Shown: piece by piece, positions 16,587-25,308 of the stretch | Position numbering within the stretch: position 1 is the stretch's first letter | Layout: each line of letters opens with the position of its first letter | From: Streptomyces sp. WM6378 | GTDB taxonomy: Bacteria > Actinomycetota > Actinomycetes > Streptomycetales > Streptomycetaceae | Reading direction: 5' to 3' | Assembly: GCF_001279695.1 (NCBI RefSeq) | Contig: NZ_LGDD01000070.1 | Location: 57,452 to 121,451, forward strand | DNA length: 64,000 nt | Notes under the pieces: generated by a model | The model's database searches: none | Told to the model about the DNA's origin: nothing | What the model saw: only the letters and a program-made list of their open reading frames with translations | Position numbers and translations under genes: made by a program

Positions 16587-18737
16587 TCACGCTGCCGCGG
16601 CCCGCCGCTCCAGGCGGGCCACCCAGCGCCGCAGGCCCAGCGAGAACGCCCCGGCCAGGACGAACAGGCCCGTCGCGATGGCCACGGTCAGCCAGCGCAG
16701 GTCCTTCGAGACCAGGAGGTGCGCGCCCGCGCCCGGGTGCACCTGGCTGAGCAGCACGTGGAAGAAGAAGGTCAGCGCGACCAGATACAGCGCGTACCAG
16801 GCGGGCTTGTTCCACTCCTTGAGCACCCGCCCGTCCATGCCGGACAGCGGCAGCATCCCGAACACCACCACCTCGACCCCGCCCACCACGGCCAGGCCGA
16901 CCGTGTACGCGAGCACGTACGGCATGCTCCCGGGATCGGCGTCGCGCCCCGCCTCGACCAGGGGCGTGCCCAGCGTCCAGACCAGCAGCGAGGCCGCCAG
17001 CGTGCAGATCCCGCCGACCAGCACGGCCTGCCCCTTCGGCACGCCGCCCAGGACGCGCGGCGGCGTGCCGAGCACCAGGTACACCGCCACGAGCCCGTAG
17101 ACGTACGGCACGGGGGACTCCAGCCACCTCGACAGCGCGGCCATCACCACGGCGAGCATCAACCCGGCCGGAACCACGCGGAGTTCGGCCGGAAGACCGC
17201 CCCGGCCCGGCCGCAGCAGGGAATCCTTCGTCTTCTCGTACGTCATGAGGACGAGCAGCATCCCGGCCGCCGCCCCGATCACCTTGACGACGGTCTGCGC
17301 GCTCCAGTGGGTGGTGGCGTCGGCCCACACGACGAGTGCCCCGCCACCGAGCGCGTAGCCGCCCATCCGCAGCCAGCCGGGCACCCGGGCGGGACCGCTG
17401 TCCCGGCGCCGCCTGCGCCACCAGCGGGTCAGCGCGTTGTCGGCGAGCTGCGAGGGGAACGCCTTCTCCAGGAGCAGCACCATCAGCAGGAACCAGGCGG
17501 CAAGACCCGCCGAACCGGCCAGGTCCTTGAGCGCCCACGACACTTCGGCGGGCGTACGCAGACTTCCGACGAGCCCGATTCCGTGACCGTGGCCGCCCCC
17601 GGCCTTCGGCGGGGGTGTGGAGGACGGGGAAGGAACGGGGACGACGCCCGAGTCCTTGTGCGAGGAGGTCGGGTCCGGCGATCCGAGCTTCGTGCCGGGG
17701 TTGTCCGGTGTCGTGCGCGGGGTCGGGCTGGGGCCCGGGTCCGTCTGCTGGCCGGAGACCTTGTCGTGGCCGGTGGACGGGGTCTGCGAGTCCGTGTCGT
17801 CCGGCGTCGGCGTGGGCGTGGGCGTGGGCGGTGTCGGCGACACGGGCGGGGTGACCGCCACCGCGGTCACCGTGAACGGCGCCGAGGCCGTGAGCTGCTC
17901 CCCGGGCGTGGTGTGGCCCCCCGTACTGGCGACGGGCAGCCCCTGGCAGGTCACGGTCACCTTGTGCGGCCCCGCCGCGGCCCCCGCCGGCACCGCGAAC
18001 GAGGCCCTGAGCGTCCAGTCCGCCCTCGATACGGCCCCGGAGGCGACGGCTGTCGCGTCCCACAGGACGCGGGCCGCCGCACCGCACTGGAAGCCCGTAC
18101 CGAGGACGTGCACGGTGCTGCCGGGTGTGCCGGATCCCGGGTCGAGCGAGACCGCGGGCGGTGGCAGAACCGGTGGCGGAGGCGGCTCCGGCGCGAGCAC
18201 CCGGAAGGTTCCGCTCCGGCTCACCGAGGGGCGCGAGGCGCAGGTCGCGACGACCGTGTGCGTCCCCGGCGCCGCGTTCGCCGGCACGACGTACCGGTAC
18301 GTGAAGGCACCCGACGCGTCGGTCCACCCCTTGACCGGCGGGAAGAGGTCGCTGGTCAGGGTGAGTGGCCCGGCGAACCCGTCGCCGTTTCCCGCGCAGT
18401 CGAAGCCGCTCCCGTTCACGTGGAGGGGCCCCTTCTGGCTGGCCGTCGGGTACACCTCGAACACGGGGTTCGCGGACGGCCGTGGCCGCGGGGTGGTGGC
18501 TGACGGCTTCGGGTTTCCGCCGTGCGTCGGCGTAGGAGATGTGGGCCCGGCCAGTGGCGTGGAAGGGCCGGGCCCCGGCGTGGATCCCGCGGGTGCGGAG
18601 CCGACCGCGGCGGCCGTCGCCGCCGTGGTCACCATGCGTTCGGGCGCCGCCGGACCCGGCACCCCGATGATGGCCGGCAGCACTGCCGCCGTGCACACCG
18701 CCACGCATGAACCCCGTTTCCACAGCCTCTTCTCCAT
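16587..18737 (-). CDS. Secreted two-domain Ig-like (IPT/TIG) protein with C-terminal multi-TM module, FGLLP type
   Basis: A 716-residue envelope protein. After a signal-like N-terminus come a Pro/Thr linker, two IPT/TIG-like beta-sandwich domains (about 95-170 and 195-300, the second with SLDPGSGTPGSTV), a PTPTPTP-rich spacer to about 390, and seven or eight hydrophobic segments to the end. FGMLPLSGMDG at about 626-636 matches the FGLLP motif that names a Streptomyces membrane family, with Leu replaced by Met. ATG 18737 has AGGGGG eight bases upstream. The layout suggests an extracellular sensor or adhesin arm on a membrane core. Function is unknown. Confidence 0.82.
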   Translation of the reverse strand: MEKRLWKRGSCVAVCTAAVLPAIIGVPGPAAPERMVTTAATAAAVGSAPAGSTPGPGPSTPLAGPTSPTPTHGGNPKPSATTPRPRPSANPVFEVYPTASQKGPLHVNGSGFDCAGNGDGFAGPLTLTSDLFPPVKGWTDASGAFTYRYVVPANAAPGTHTVVATCASRPSVSRSGTFRVLAPEPPPPPVLPPPAVSLDPGSGTPGSTVHVLGTGFQCGAAARVLWDATAVASGAVSRADWTLRASFAVPAGAAAGPHKVTVTCQGLPVASTGGHTTPGEQLTASAPFTVTAVAVTPPVSPTPPTPTPTPTPDDTDSQTPSTGHDKVSGQQTDPGPSPTPRTTPDNPGTKLGSPDPTSSHKDSGVVPVPSPSSTPPPKAGGGHGHGIGLVGSLRTPAEVSWALKDLAGSAGLAAWFLLMVLLLEKAFPSQLADNALTRWWRRRRRDSGPARVPGWLRMGGYALGGGALVVWADATTHWSAQTVVKVIGAAAGMLLVLMTYEKTKDSLLRPGRGGLPAELRVVPAGLMLAVVMAALSRWLESPVPYVYGLVAVYLVLGTPPRVLGGVPKGQAVLVGGICTLAASLLVWTLGTPLVEAGRDADPGSMPYVLAYTVGLAVVGGVEVVVFGMLPLSGMDGRVLKEWNKPAWYALYLVALTFFFHVLLSQVHPGAGAHLLVSKDLRWLTVAIATGLFVLAGAFSLGLRRWVARLERRAAAA

Positions 18738-18908
18738 CGGCTGTGCCCCCTTGGATCCGCACGGCCCTCCCCGGACCGTTCCGCCTCCCGGTTACGAGTC
18801 CTAGGACGCCACGACCCCGAGGAGAAGGTTCCGGCGCGTGGGCGGCGCATGGGAGCGAGATTGCCCGACGGATATGCGCCGCGCGCCCCTCAGGCGCCGC
18901 CCCTCAGA

Positions 18909-18979
18909 CACCGGCCCCCAAGCACCGGCCCCCAAGCACCGGCCCCGAGCACAGGCGATCAAGAACTGGCGATCAAGAG
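18909..18979. repeat. Short tandem repeats running into a stop codon
   Basis: Two and a half copies of CACCGGCCCCCAAG (18909-18950) are followed by two copies of GGCGATCAAGA (18954-18964 and 18968-18978). The second covers the stop codon (18973-18975) of the leftward small protein, so the repeats touch its 3' end. Nothing else is seen in 18738-18908. Confidence 0.7.
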
Positions 18980-19284
18980 CTGGCCAGCCGCTCGATCTCC
19001 GCCGTGTCGCCCGTCGCGAGCAGCCCGAAGAGCCGCAGCACCTCGTCCTTGGACACGCCGGACAGCTGGCGCGGGGGCGCGTCCGGGTCGTCCAGGTTCT
19101 CCCAGAGGAGCCAGAGCAGCTCGCCGCTCGGGAAGGCGCTCAGGGACCAGCCGTTCTCGTGGGTCAGGGAGACGTCGGGGTGCTCGTCGTCGGCGTCGGC
19201 CAGGCCGTCGAGGATCGTGCGCATCGTCGCCTCGTCGGGCTCGTCGACGGAGGTGCCCGACAGGTCGGTCATGAAGTAGCTCAT
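18973..19284 (-). CDS. Small acidic hypothetical protein
   Basis: A 103-residue acidic cytosolic protein with no signal or membrane segment. The centre has a Trp-rich stretch (NGWSLSAF then ELLWLLWENLDD) and a C-terminal helical part. It resembles small Streptomyces proteins of the Imm1-like kind, but I cannot confirm that and no toxin gene is adjacent. ATG 19284 is chosen for MSYFMTDL; an ATG three codons upstream (19293) is possible, and neither has a clear ribosome site. Codon use is normal for the window, supporting a real gene. The 3' end carries tandem repeats. Confidence 0.65.
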   Translation of the reverse strand: MSYFMTDLSGTSVDEPDEATMRTILDGLADADDEHPDVSLTHENGWSLSAFPSGELLWLLWENLDDPDAPPRQLSGVSKDEVLRLFGLLATGDTAEIERLASS

Positions 19285-19495
19285 ACCGTGCATTAGCTCA
19301 CGCCGAGCGCCCCACCCGTACGCCCGGGCCCGTCCGCCCCGGGCGTCGGCACGGCCAGGACGGGGTCAAAACGACGACGGCGTACCAACCTTCACCGTAC
19401 GGTCACAAACTGCGGGAGGGTACCTACCGTCGGGTGAAATCGACCGGTACCGTCCAGGTTCAGCGTGGCTCAGGGGTAGACCGGGGGGTCGAGAG

Positions 19496-20620
19496 TTGAG
19501 CAGTCTGCGCGGGAGCGGCGCCGCCGAGGGCGCACGGGGACGGATACGAGTGGCGAGGCCCGGCGATCTGAATGCCGGGGAACTGGAGGTCTGGCGCGAG
19601 CTGCGAGCCAAGTCGCAGACGCCGGAGAATCCTTTCATGGAGCCGGAGTTCACTCTGGCCGTGGGGCGAGTGCGGTCCTCGGCGCGGGTCGCCGTGGTGT
19701 ACGAGGGTGGCGAGCCATCCGCCTTCTTCCCTTATGAGAAGGGGAAGTTGGGGCAGGGGCGAGCCATCGGGTTCGGGGTATCCGACTGCCAGGGGCTCAT
19801 AGGGAGAGTCGAACTCGGCTTGGAACGCGACGAGTTGATGCGGGCGTGCGGCCTGTCCTCCTGGGAGTTCGACAACCTGGAGGCCGGTCAGTCGCTGTTC
19901 GCTCCGGACGCGGCCGCCGAGTACGCCTCCTTCGTCATCGACGTGGGGGCCGGTTACGAGGCGTACGAAACGATCCTGCGCCGGCAGTCGCCGAAGTTCT
20001 TCAAGACCACCACCGCCAAGGAGCGCCGGCTCGGCCGGCAGGCGGGGGAGGTGCGGTTCGTCTTCGACGAGCGGGACCCGGCGGCGCTGGCCCGGCTCAT
20101 GGAGTGGAAGTCCGCGCAGTACCGCCGCACCGGGCGGCGCGACCGGTTCGCGCAGGAGTGGATCAACACCCTGGTGCACCAGCTCGCCCACACGCGCGCG
20201 CCCGGCTGCTCGGGGGTGCTCTCCGTGCTGTACGCGGGGGACAAGCCGGTCGCCGCCCACTTCGGGCTGCGCTCGCGCACCGTCCTGGCCTGCTGGTTCC
20301 CGGCGTACGACCCGGAGTTCGCCAAGTTCTCGCCGGGCCTGGTGCTCCATCTGCGGATGGCCGAGGCGGCCGCGGCCGGGGGCATCGGGATGCTCGACCT
20401 CGGGCGGGGGGCCGCCGAGTACAAGGACGCGCTGAAGACCGGCGAGATACCGGTGTACGAGGGGGCGTCCACCCGGCCCGGCGCGGGCGCGGTGCTGCAC
20501 TGGATCGGGCGCGAGCCGTCCCGCCGGGCACACGGATTCGTCCGGAAGCGGCCGAGGCTCGCCGAGTTCGCGCAGCGCAGCCTCAAGCGGGCCGGGCGGT
20601 TGCGCGGCGCCGGAAAGTAG
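19496..20620 (+). CDS. GNAT/FemAB-like acyltransferase of the CelD/BcsL type
   Basis: A 374-residue protein with an acyl-CoA N-acyltransferase fold (about residues 150-320) of the kind linked to cellulose and exopolysaccharide synthesis. Visible landmarks are KFFKTTTAKERRL, the WKSAQYRRTGR segment and AAHFGLRSRTVLACWFPAYDPEF followed by GLVLHLRM. TTG 19496 is taken as start, preceded by GGGGGG; the next in-frame GTG, near residue 19, is the alternative. It opens a rightward exopolysaccharide cluster (glycosyltransferase, deacetylase, polytopic membrane protein), so it probably acylates a sugar or glycan intermediate. The exact acceptor is unknown. Confidence 0.83.
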   Translation: MSSLRGSGAAEGARGRIRVARPGDLNAGELEVWRELRAKSQTPENPFMEPEFTLAVGRVRSSARVAVVYEGGEPSAFFPYEKGKLGQGRAIGFGVSDCQGLIGRVELGLERDELMRACGLSSWEFDNLEAGQSLFAPDAAAEYASFVIDVGAGYEAYETILRRQSPKFFKTTTAKERRLGRQAGEVRFVFDERDPAALARLMEWKSAQYRRTGRRDRFAQEWINTLVHQLAHTRAPGCSGVLSVLYAGDKPVAAHFGLRSRTVLACWFPAYDPEFAKFSPGLVLHLRMAEAAAAGGIGMLDLGRGAAEYKDALKTGEIPVYEGASTRPGAGAVLHWIGREPSRRAHGFVRKRPRLAEFAQRSLKRAGRLRGAGK

Positions 20621-20676
20621 CCCCCGCGAGGGGGCTGAGCACATCAGAAGACCCGGAGCGCGGGGGGAAAAGCACA

Positions 20677-22008
20677 GTGTCGGACAGGTCATCGCACGCA
20701 TCGCAGGGGCCGGAGGCCCAGAGCCTCGTGAGACCGCAGGGCATCGGGCAGGGGATCAGCGTGGGGGAGCTGGATCTCGACGGCCTGGACGGGGACGTGC
20801 TGTCGCTCACGCCCGCGCCGGGCGGGCCGCCGGTCGGGCCCGGCGAGGTGTACGTCCTGGTCAGGCTGCGGGGGCGGCCGGTCGGGACGGTGCTCGGGCA
20901 GGTCAGGGAGGGCGACGACGCGTCCGAGGTGCTCGCGACGGCGGCCCGCAAGCAGCTCACCGGGTTCGTGCCCGAGGAGCGGCCCGCGCCCGCGCCCCGG
21001 CTGCCGCGCGCGAGCGTCGTCGTCGCCACGCGGGAGCGGGCCGGCCAACTCGCCCGCGCGCTCGACTCGTTGCTCGGCCAGGACCACCCCGACTACGAGA
21101 TCCTCGTCGTCGACAACAACCCGGCCACCGACCAGACCCGCGAGCTCGTCGAGCGGAGTTACGCCGCGCGCGGCGTGCGCTACGTCGCCGAACCCGTGCC
21201 GGGGCTCGCCGCTGCCCACAACCGGGGCGTCGCGGCCGCGCACGGCGAGATCCTCGCGTTCACCGACGACGACGTGTTCGCCGACCGGCGCTGGCTGTCC
21301 TCGCTGGCCGCGCCCTTCGTCGGCGACCCCCGGCTCGGCTGTGTCACCGGTCTGATCCTGCCCGCCCGCCTCACCACTCCCGCGCAGATCCTCCTGGAGA
21401 GCCACGGCGGCTTCACCAAGGGCTTCGCGCCGCGCCACTTCGACCCGCGCAGGCCCCCGGCCGACGAGCCGCTGTTCCCCTTCACGGCGGGCCGGTTCGG
21501 CTCCGGCGCCAACATGGCCTTCCGGGCGAGCGCCCTCCGCGCGGTCGGCGGCTTCGACCCGGCGACCGGCACCGGAACCCCGGCCAGGGGCGGCGACGAC
21601 CTGTACGCCTTCGCCCGGATCGTCGTCGCCGGCCACCGGCTCAGCTACACGCCCGAGGCGCTGGTGTGGCACCACCACCGCGAGACCTGGCAGGACCTGG
21701 AGAACCAGGCGTACGGATACGGCGCCGGGCTCACCGCCTACCTCACCGCGATCATCGTGCGCCGCCCGGCCCTGCTGCCCGCGCTGCTCGCCCGGGTGCC
21801 GCGCGGCCTCGCGCACGCGCTGGCCATCAGCGCCCACCGCGACGCGGGCGAGCAGTCCGTGCCGGGCGAGCACGGCTCGCAGAGCTACCCGTGGCCGCGC
21901 TCGCTGTCCCGCCTGGAGCGCCGGGGCATGCTGTACGGGCCGCTCGGCTACCTCCGCGCCCGCCGCCGGGTGCGCGGCCACCGACTGCCCTGGGAGGCGG
22001 CCCGATGA
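20677..22008 (+). CDS. Family 2 glycosyltransferase with extra N-terminal domain
   Basis: A 443-residue inverting GT-A glycosyltransferase. About 105 residues precede the catalytic core; this N-terminal part (VYVLVRLRGRPVGTV) is seen in some Streptomyces polysaccharide enzymes. The core starts at ASVVVATRERAGQL, with DNNP near 150, the metal-binding FTDDDVF near 195, FGSGANMAF near 280 and GGDDLYAF near 310. GTG 20677 has GGGGGG seven bases upstream. Its stop overlaps the next start (ATGA), so it is coupled to the deacetylase. The sugar donor is not predictable. Confidence 0.9.
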   Translation: MSDRSSHASQGPEAQSLVRPQGIGQGISVGELDLDGLDGDVLSLTPAPGGPPVGPGEVYVLVRLRGRPVGTVLGQVREGDDASEVLATAARKQLTGFVPEERPAPAPRLPRASVVVATRERAGQLARALDSLLGQDHPDYEILVVDNNPATDQTRELVERSYAARGVRYVAEPVPGLAAAHNRGVAAAHGEILAFTDDDVFADRRWLSSLAAPFVGDPRLGCVTGLILPARLTTPAQILLESHGGFTKGFAPRHFDPRRPPADEPLFPFTAGRFGSGANMAFRASALRAVGGFDPATGTGTPARGGDDLYAFARIVVAGHRLSYTPEALVWHHHRETWQDLENQAYGYGAGLTAYLTAIIVRRPALLPALLARVPRGLAHALAISAHRDAGEQSVPGEHGSQSYPWPRSLSRLERRGMLYGPLGYLRARRRVRGHRLPWEAAR

Positions 22009-22808
22009 GCACCGACGCGCCCCGCATCCCGGTGCTCCTGTACCACGCGGTGATGGACGACCCGCCCGGCTGGATCGCCGAATTCACCGTCGCGCCAAGG
22101 GAGTTCGAGGCCCAGCTCGACGCGATCCGCGACAGCGGACGTACGCCGGTGACCATGAGCACGCTCGCCGCGCACCTCGCCGGGCGGGCCCCGCTGCCGC
22201 CGAGGCCCGTGGCGCTCACCTTCGACGACGGCTTCGCCGACCTGCCGGGCCGCACCGCCGAGGCGCTCGCCGAGCGCGGCATGCCCGCCACCGCGTACCT
22301 CACGACCGGCGCGATCACGCCCGGTCGGCAGAGCCTGCTGCCGCCCGCGCCGATGATGACGCTCGACCAGGCGAAACTCCTGGAGGAGTACGGCATGGAG
22401 GTCGGTGGCCACACCGTCTCGCACCCCCAGCTCGACACCCTCACGGCGCGGGCCCTCCGGCTCGAACTCGCCGAATCCAAAGCCGAGTTGGAGGACGCCC
22501 TCGGCCACCGGATCAACCACCTCGCCTACCCGCACGGCTACAACAGCCGCGCCGTGCGCCGGGCCGCGCGCGCGGCGGGGTACGAGAGCGCCGTCGCGGT
22601 GCGGCACGCGCTCAGCTCGGAGTGCGACGAGGCGTACCGCATCGCCCGGCTCATCCTGCGCCGCACCCACACCGTCGCCGACGTCGAGGCGTGGATGCGC
22701 GGGGAGGGGGCACGGGTCGCCCCGTACAACGACTCGCCGCGGACGGTCGGTTGGCGGCTCTACCGGCGGACCAGGGCCCTCGTGAAGGGGCCTGTTTTCG
22801 CGGGGTGA
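22005..22808 (+). CDS. Polysaccharide deacetylase (NodB domain)
   Basis: A 267-residue carbohydrate esterase family 4 protein that removes N-acetyl groups from a glycan. NodB motifs are clear: VPVLLYHAV at the start, TFDDGF (catalytic and metal Asp) near residue 70, GGHTVSHPQL (metal His pair) near 135, LAYPHGYN near 170. No obvious signal peptide is present, unusual for extracellular deacetylases, so it may act on a lipid-linked precursor inside the cell. It is coupled to the upstream glycosyltransferase by ATGA and lies before the TTA-containing membrane protein. Confidence 0.92.
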   Translation: MSTDAPRIPVLLYHAVMDDPPGWIAEFTVAPREFEAQLDAIRDSGRTPVTMSTLAAHLAGRAPLPPRPVALTFDDGFADLPGRTAEALAERGMPATAYLTTGAITPGRQSLLPPAPMMTLDQAKLLEEYGMEVGGHTVSHPQLDTLTARALRLELAESKAELEDALGHRINHLAYPHGYNSRAVRRAARAAGYESAVAVRHALSSECDEAYRIARLILRRTHTVADVEAWMRGEGARVAPYNDSPRTVGWRLYRRTRALVKGPVFAG

Positions 22809-22845
22809 CGGGAGCGGGGGCGGTCTGCGGTGTAGCCACACAAAC

Positions 22846-22869
22846 GCGAAGAGTGTTCCTATACTTCGC
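22846..22869 (+). promoter_or_regulatory. Candidate promoter/operator of the TTA-containing gene
   Basis: A TATACT -10 box (22860-22865) stands out in the GC-rich surroundings, about 80 bases before GTG 22947. GCGAAG (22846-22851) and CTTCGC (22864-22869) form a perfect inverted repeat bracketing the -10, as an operator would. No good -35 hexamer is visible. Confidence 0.45.
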
Positions 22870-22946
22870 TCAAGGGGACAGCCAGTAGAACAGCCAGGGG
22901 ACAGCGGCGTGACGGCCGTGACCACATCTGTGGGGGGAGTCGCACT

Positions 22947-24863
22947 GTGCAGCAACGTGTGCCCACGCCGGTCCGGGGGAGCAAGCAGCAGCCCCCCGAC
23001 GATCCGGCCAAGGAGCAGGCGGCGGACGCGCCGACGAAGGGCGCGCGGCGCTGGTCGAGACCAGATCTGATACAGCCTCAAATCCTGTTCACCTGGCTTC
23101 CGTTGGTGGTCGCGACCGCCTTATGGGTGTACTCGCTGCCGCACATCGACTACCGGCACATGGACGACTGGGGCCTGCTCGACCAGCTGCCCGCCGCCTT
23201 CTACCTCTCGCTCGCGGTCCTGACCGGCGGCTTCGTCGTCAGCCTGCGGCGGGCGGGCACCGCGCCCTGGTGGCCCGGCCTCTACAGCGTCGCCCTGCTC
23301 TTCGCCCTCAAGGCGCCGACCGCGATCCTGTACAACTCGGTGCGCTACCCCTGGTCCTCCAAGCACGACGCGGTGGTCAACCACCTCCTCGCCAACCAGG
23401 AGCTGCGGCCGGGCGTGCCGCTGTCCGGCAACATGGCGGCGTACGACCAGTGGCCCGGCTTCTTCACGCTCAACGCGGGCCTGGTGCGCGCCTTCGGCGT
23501 GGACACCGCGGCCTCGTACCTCAACTGGGCCTCGCTCTTCTACGGCGTGGTCCTCATCCCCGTACTGGTCCTGATCTACCGCACCTTCGCCGAGGACTGG
23601 CGCCTCGTGTGGACCGGCGTGTGGATCTTCGAGGTGGCCAACTGGGTCGGCCAGGACTACTTCTCGCCCCAGGGCATGGCGCTGATCCTCGACCTGGCCG
23701 TACTGGCCGTGGTCTTCCGGCACTTCGTGCGTCCCGGAGCCGCGGGCGAGCTGCGCTCGCGGGCCAACCTCGACCCGGCGGCGGCCAGTGTCCCGCCGCC
23801 GACGACCGGGCGCCAGCGCGCGGTCTGCATCGCGATCCTGGCCCCGATGATCGCCGCCATCAACTTCACCCACCAGCTCACCCCGGTGATGCTGTGCGTC
23901 GCCCTGGTCGCCCTCAACCTGACCCGGCGCTACCGCAACCCCGGGCTGCTCGTCGTCACCGCCGTGATCATGCTGATCTGGGACGTCACGATGGGCCGGC
24001 CGCTGTTCGTGGAGACGCTGGCCTCGCTGAAGGAGTCGGTGGGCAACCTCCTCAACAACTCGCGGGCGGGGTACGCGGGTGAACTCACCGGCCCCGGGCC
24101 GGTGTTGCAGGGCCGGGCGGACGTGGTGATGGTCCTGGTGATCGCGGGCCTCGCGGCCGTCGCCGTGGTCCTGCGCCGGAAGCTGGTCAAGAGCGCGCTG
24201 CCGCTGCTCCTGGTGTCGATCGCGCCGGTGCCGCTGTTCGCCGTCAACGACTACGGCGGCGAAATGCTCTTCCGCGTCTACCTGTTCGGGCTGCCCGGGG
24301 CGGCGTTCTTCGCGGCGGCGGCGCTCGTGCCCGCGGCGGCGGGGCAGGGCAAGGGGCGGATCAGACCCGTGGTGCGACGGCGGATCGCGGCCGTCGCCCT
24401 GCCGCTGGTGCTCGTCCTGCTGGTGGCCGGGTTCATCCCCGCGTACTACGGCAAGGAGCGCATGTACTACACGCCGCCGGCCGAGACGGCGATGGTGACG
24501 AAGGTGCTCGACAACGCGCCCAAGGGCTCGATGATCCTGGCCGTCACCGGGTCCTTCCCGCAGGCGCTGCACCGGTACGACCAGCTGGAGCACTGGTACG
24601 TCGCCGAGCAGGAGGAGCCACAGAACGCGATCATGCTGCGGGATCCTGTGGGCTACCTGGAGCCGCAGCTGCCCAAGGACGGGCGGCCCGTGTACTTCAT
24701 CCTCACGCGGACGCAGGACTTCTATACGGCGGGGGAGGGGTTGCTTCCGGCGGGGGGCTTCGCGGAGCTGAAGTCGAAGCTTGAGGCTTCGCCGAGGTTC
24801 CGGGTAATCGATGGGAATGCGTACGGAACGGTGCTGCAGTACGTGGCCCCGCGCCCGAGCTGA
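22947..24863 (+). CDS. Large polytopic membrane protein of the exopolysaccharide cluster (contains TTA codon)
   Basis: A 638-residue membrane protein with a 50-residue hydrophilic N-terminus, about twelve hydrophobic segments and a soluble C-terminal domain of about 120 residues. An early extracytoplasmic loop (HIDYRHMDDWGLLDQLP) and conserved-looking aromatic loops (YPWSSKHDA, DYFSPQGMAL) recall GT-C transferases or polysaccharide polymerases, but no definite family is recognised. GTG 22947 follows GGGGGGAG. Codon 59 (23121-23123) is TTA, the only in-frame TTA I found in the window, so translation probably depends on the bldA tRNA and is developmentally controlled. Likely role: polymerisation or glycosyl transfer at the membrane. 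Confidence 0.82.
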   Translation: MQQRVPTPVRGSKQQPPDDPAKEQAADAPTKGARRWSRPDLIQPQILFTWLPLVVATALWVYSLPHIDYRHMDDWGLLDQLPAAFYLSLAVLTGGFVVSLRRAGTAPWWPGLYSVALLFALKAPTAILYNSVRYPWSSKHDAVVNHLLANQELRPGVPLSGNMAAYDQWPGFFTLNAGLVRAFGVDTAASYLNWASLFYGVVLIPVLVLIYRTFAEDWRLVWTGVWIFEVANWVGQDYFSPQGMALILDLAVLAVVFRHFVRPGAAGELRSRANLDPAAASVPPPTTGRQRAVCIAILAPMIAAINFTHQLTPVMLCVALVALNLTRRYRNPGLLVVTAVIMLIWDVTMGRPLFVETLASLKESVGNLLNNSRAGYAGELTGPGPVLQGRADVVMVLVIAGLAAVAVVLRRKLVKSALPLLLVSIAPVPLFAVNDYGGEMLFRVYLFGLPGAAFFAAAALVPAAAGQGKGRIRPVVRRRIAAVALPLVLVLLVAGFIPAYYGKERMYYTPPAETAMVTKVLDNAPKGSMILAVTGSFPQALHRYDQLEHWYVAEQEEPQNAIMLRDPVGYLEPQLPKDGRPVYFILTRTQDFYTAGEGLLPAGGFAELKSKLEASPRFRVIDGNAYGTVLQYVAPRPS

Positions 24864-25270
24864 CCCCACCCCGCCCCTTCCCTAGACCCTCCGGGGGTTG
24901 ATGTCCGGGTGCGGCCCGGTGGCCGTTTCTGGGGCTCCGCCCCAGACCCCGTTCGCGCCTCAAGGGCGCTCGTCCTCAAACTCCCCCAAGGCCTTAAGGG
25001 CCAGGGGGGGACCCCAATGACGGGCTGGAGGTGGGCGCAGGTCCGTGATCGTCGACCGGCCGGGGATGCGCGCATGGACATCCTGCCCAGGCCAACCCTG
25101 CTAGGGGCGCGGGGAACTGCGCGAGCACCATGCACGGTCCGAGGCCGAAGGAGGGTTGGGGGCGCGGGGAACTGTGCGATCAGCCACGCACGGTCCGCGG
25201 CCGAAGGCGGGTTTAGGGGCGCGGGGAACTGCGCAAAAGGCTCTGCTCGCAGCCCAACAGCAACGCACGT
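24864..25270. repeat. Mosaic intergenic repeat locus 3
   Basis: In order: CCCCGCCCCTTCC-GACCCTCCGGGGG (24870-24898), the perfect hairpin CTGGGGCTCCGCCCCAG (24929-24945), the GGGCGCTCGTCCTCAAACTC module (near 24962), a 108-base unit (25019-25126) almost identical to an inverted one at 63634-63741, then three successive copies of the GGGGCGCGGGGAACTGCGCGA module (25104-25124, about 25159-25179 and 25216-25235). It separates the TTA gene from the next two genes. No protein-coding gene is supported. Confidence 0.85.
25019..25126 (+). repeat. 108-bp unit, near-identical inverted copy at 63634-63741
   Basis: From GACGGGCTGGAGGTGGGCGC to ACTGCGCGAGCA this unit differs at only two positions (25070s, CGCGCATGGA versus CGCACATGGG) from the complement of 63634-63741. 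It contains the GGGGCGCGGGGAACTGCGCGA module at its end. Confidence 0.85.
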
Positions 25271-25308
25271 TCAGGATCACCACCCTCACCGACCCGGAGG
25301 TCGTCGAA

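Noticed and set aside
12340..25235. CRISPR array suggested by the repeated GAACTGCGCG blocks
   Set aside because: Copies are irregularly spaced, in mixed orientation, imperfect and spread over separate loci, with no cas genes.
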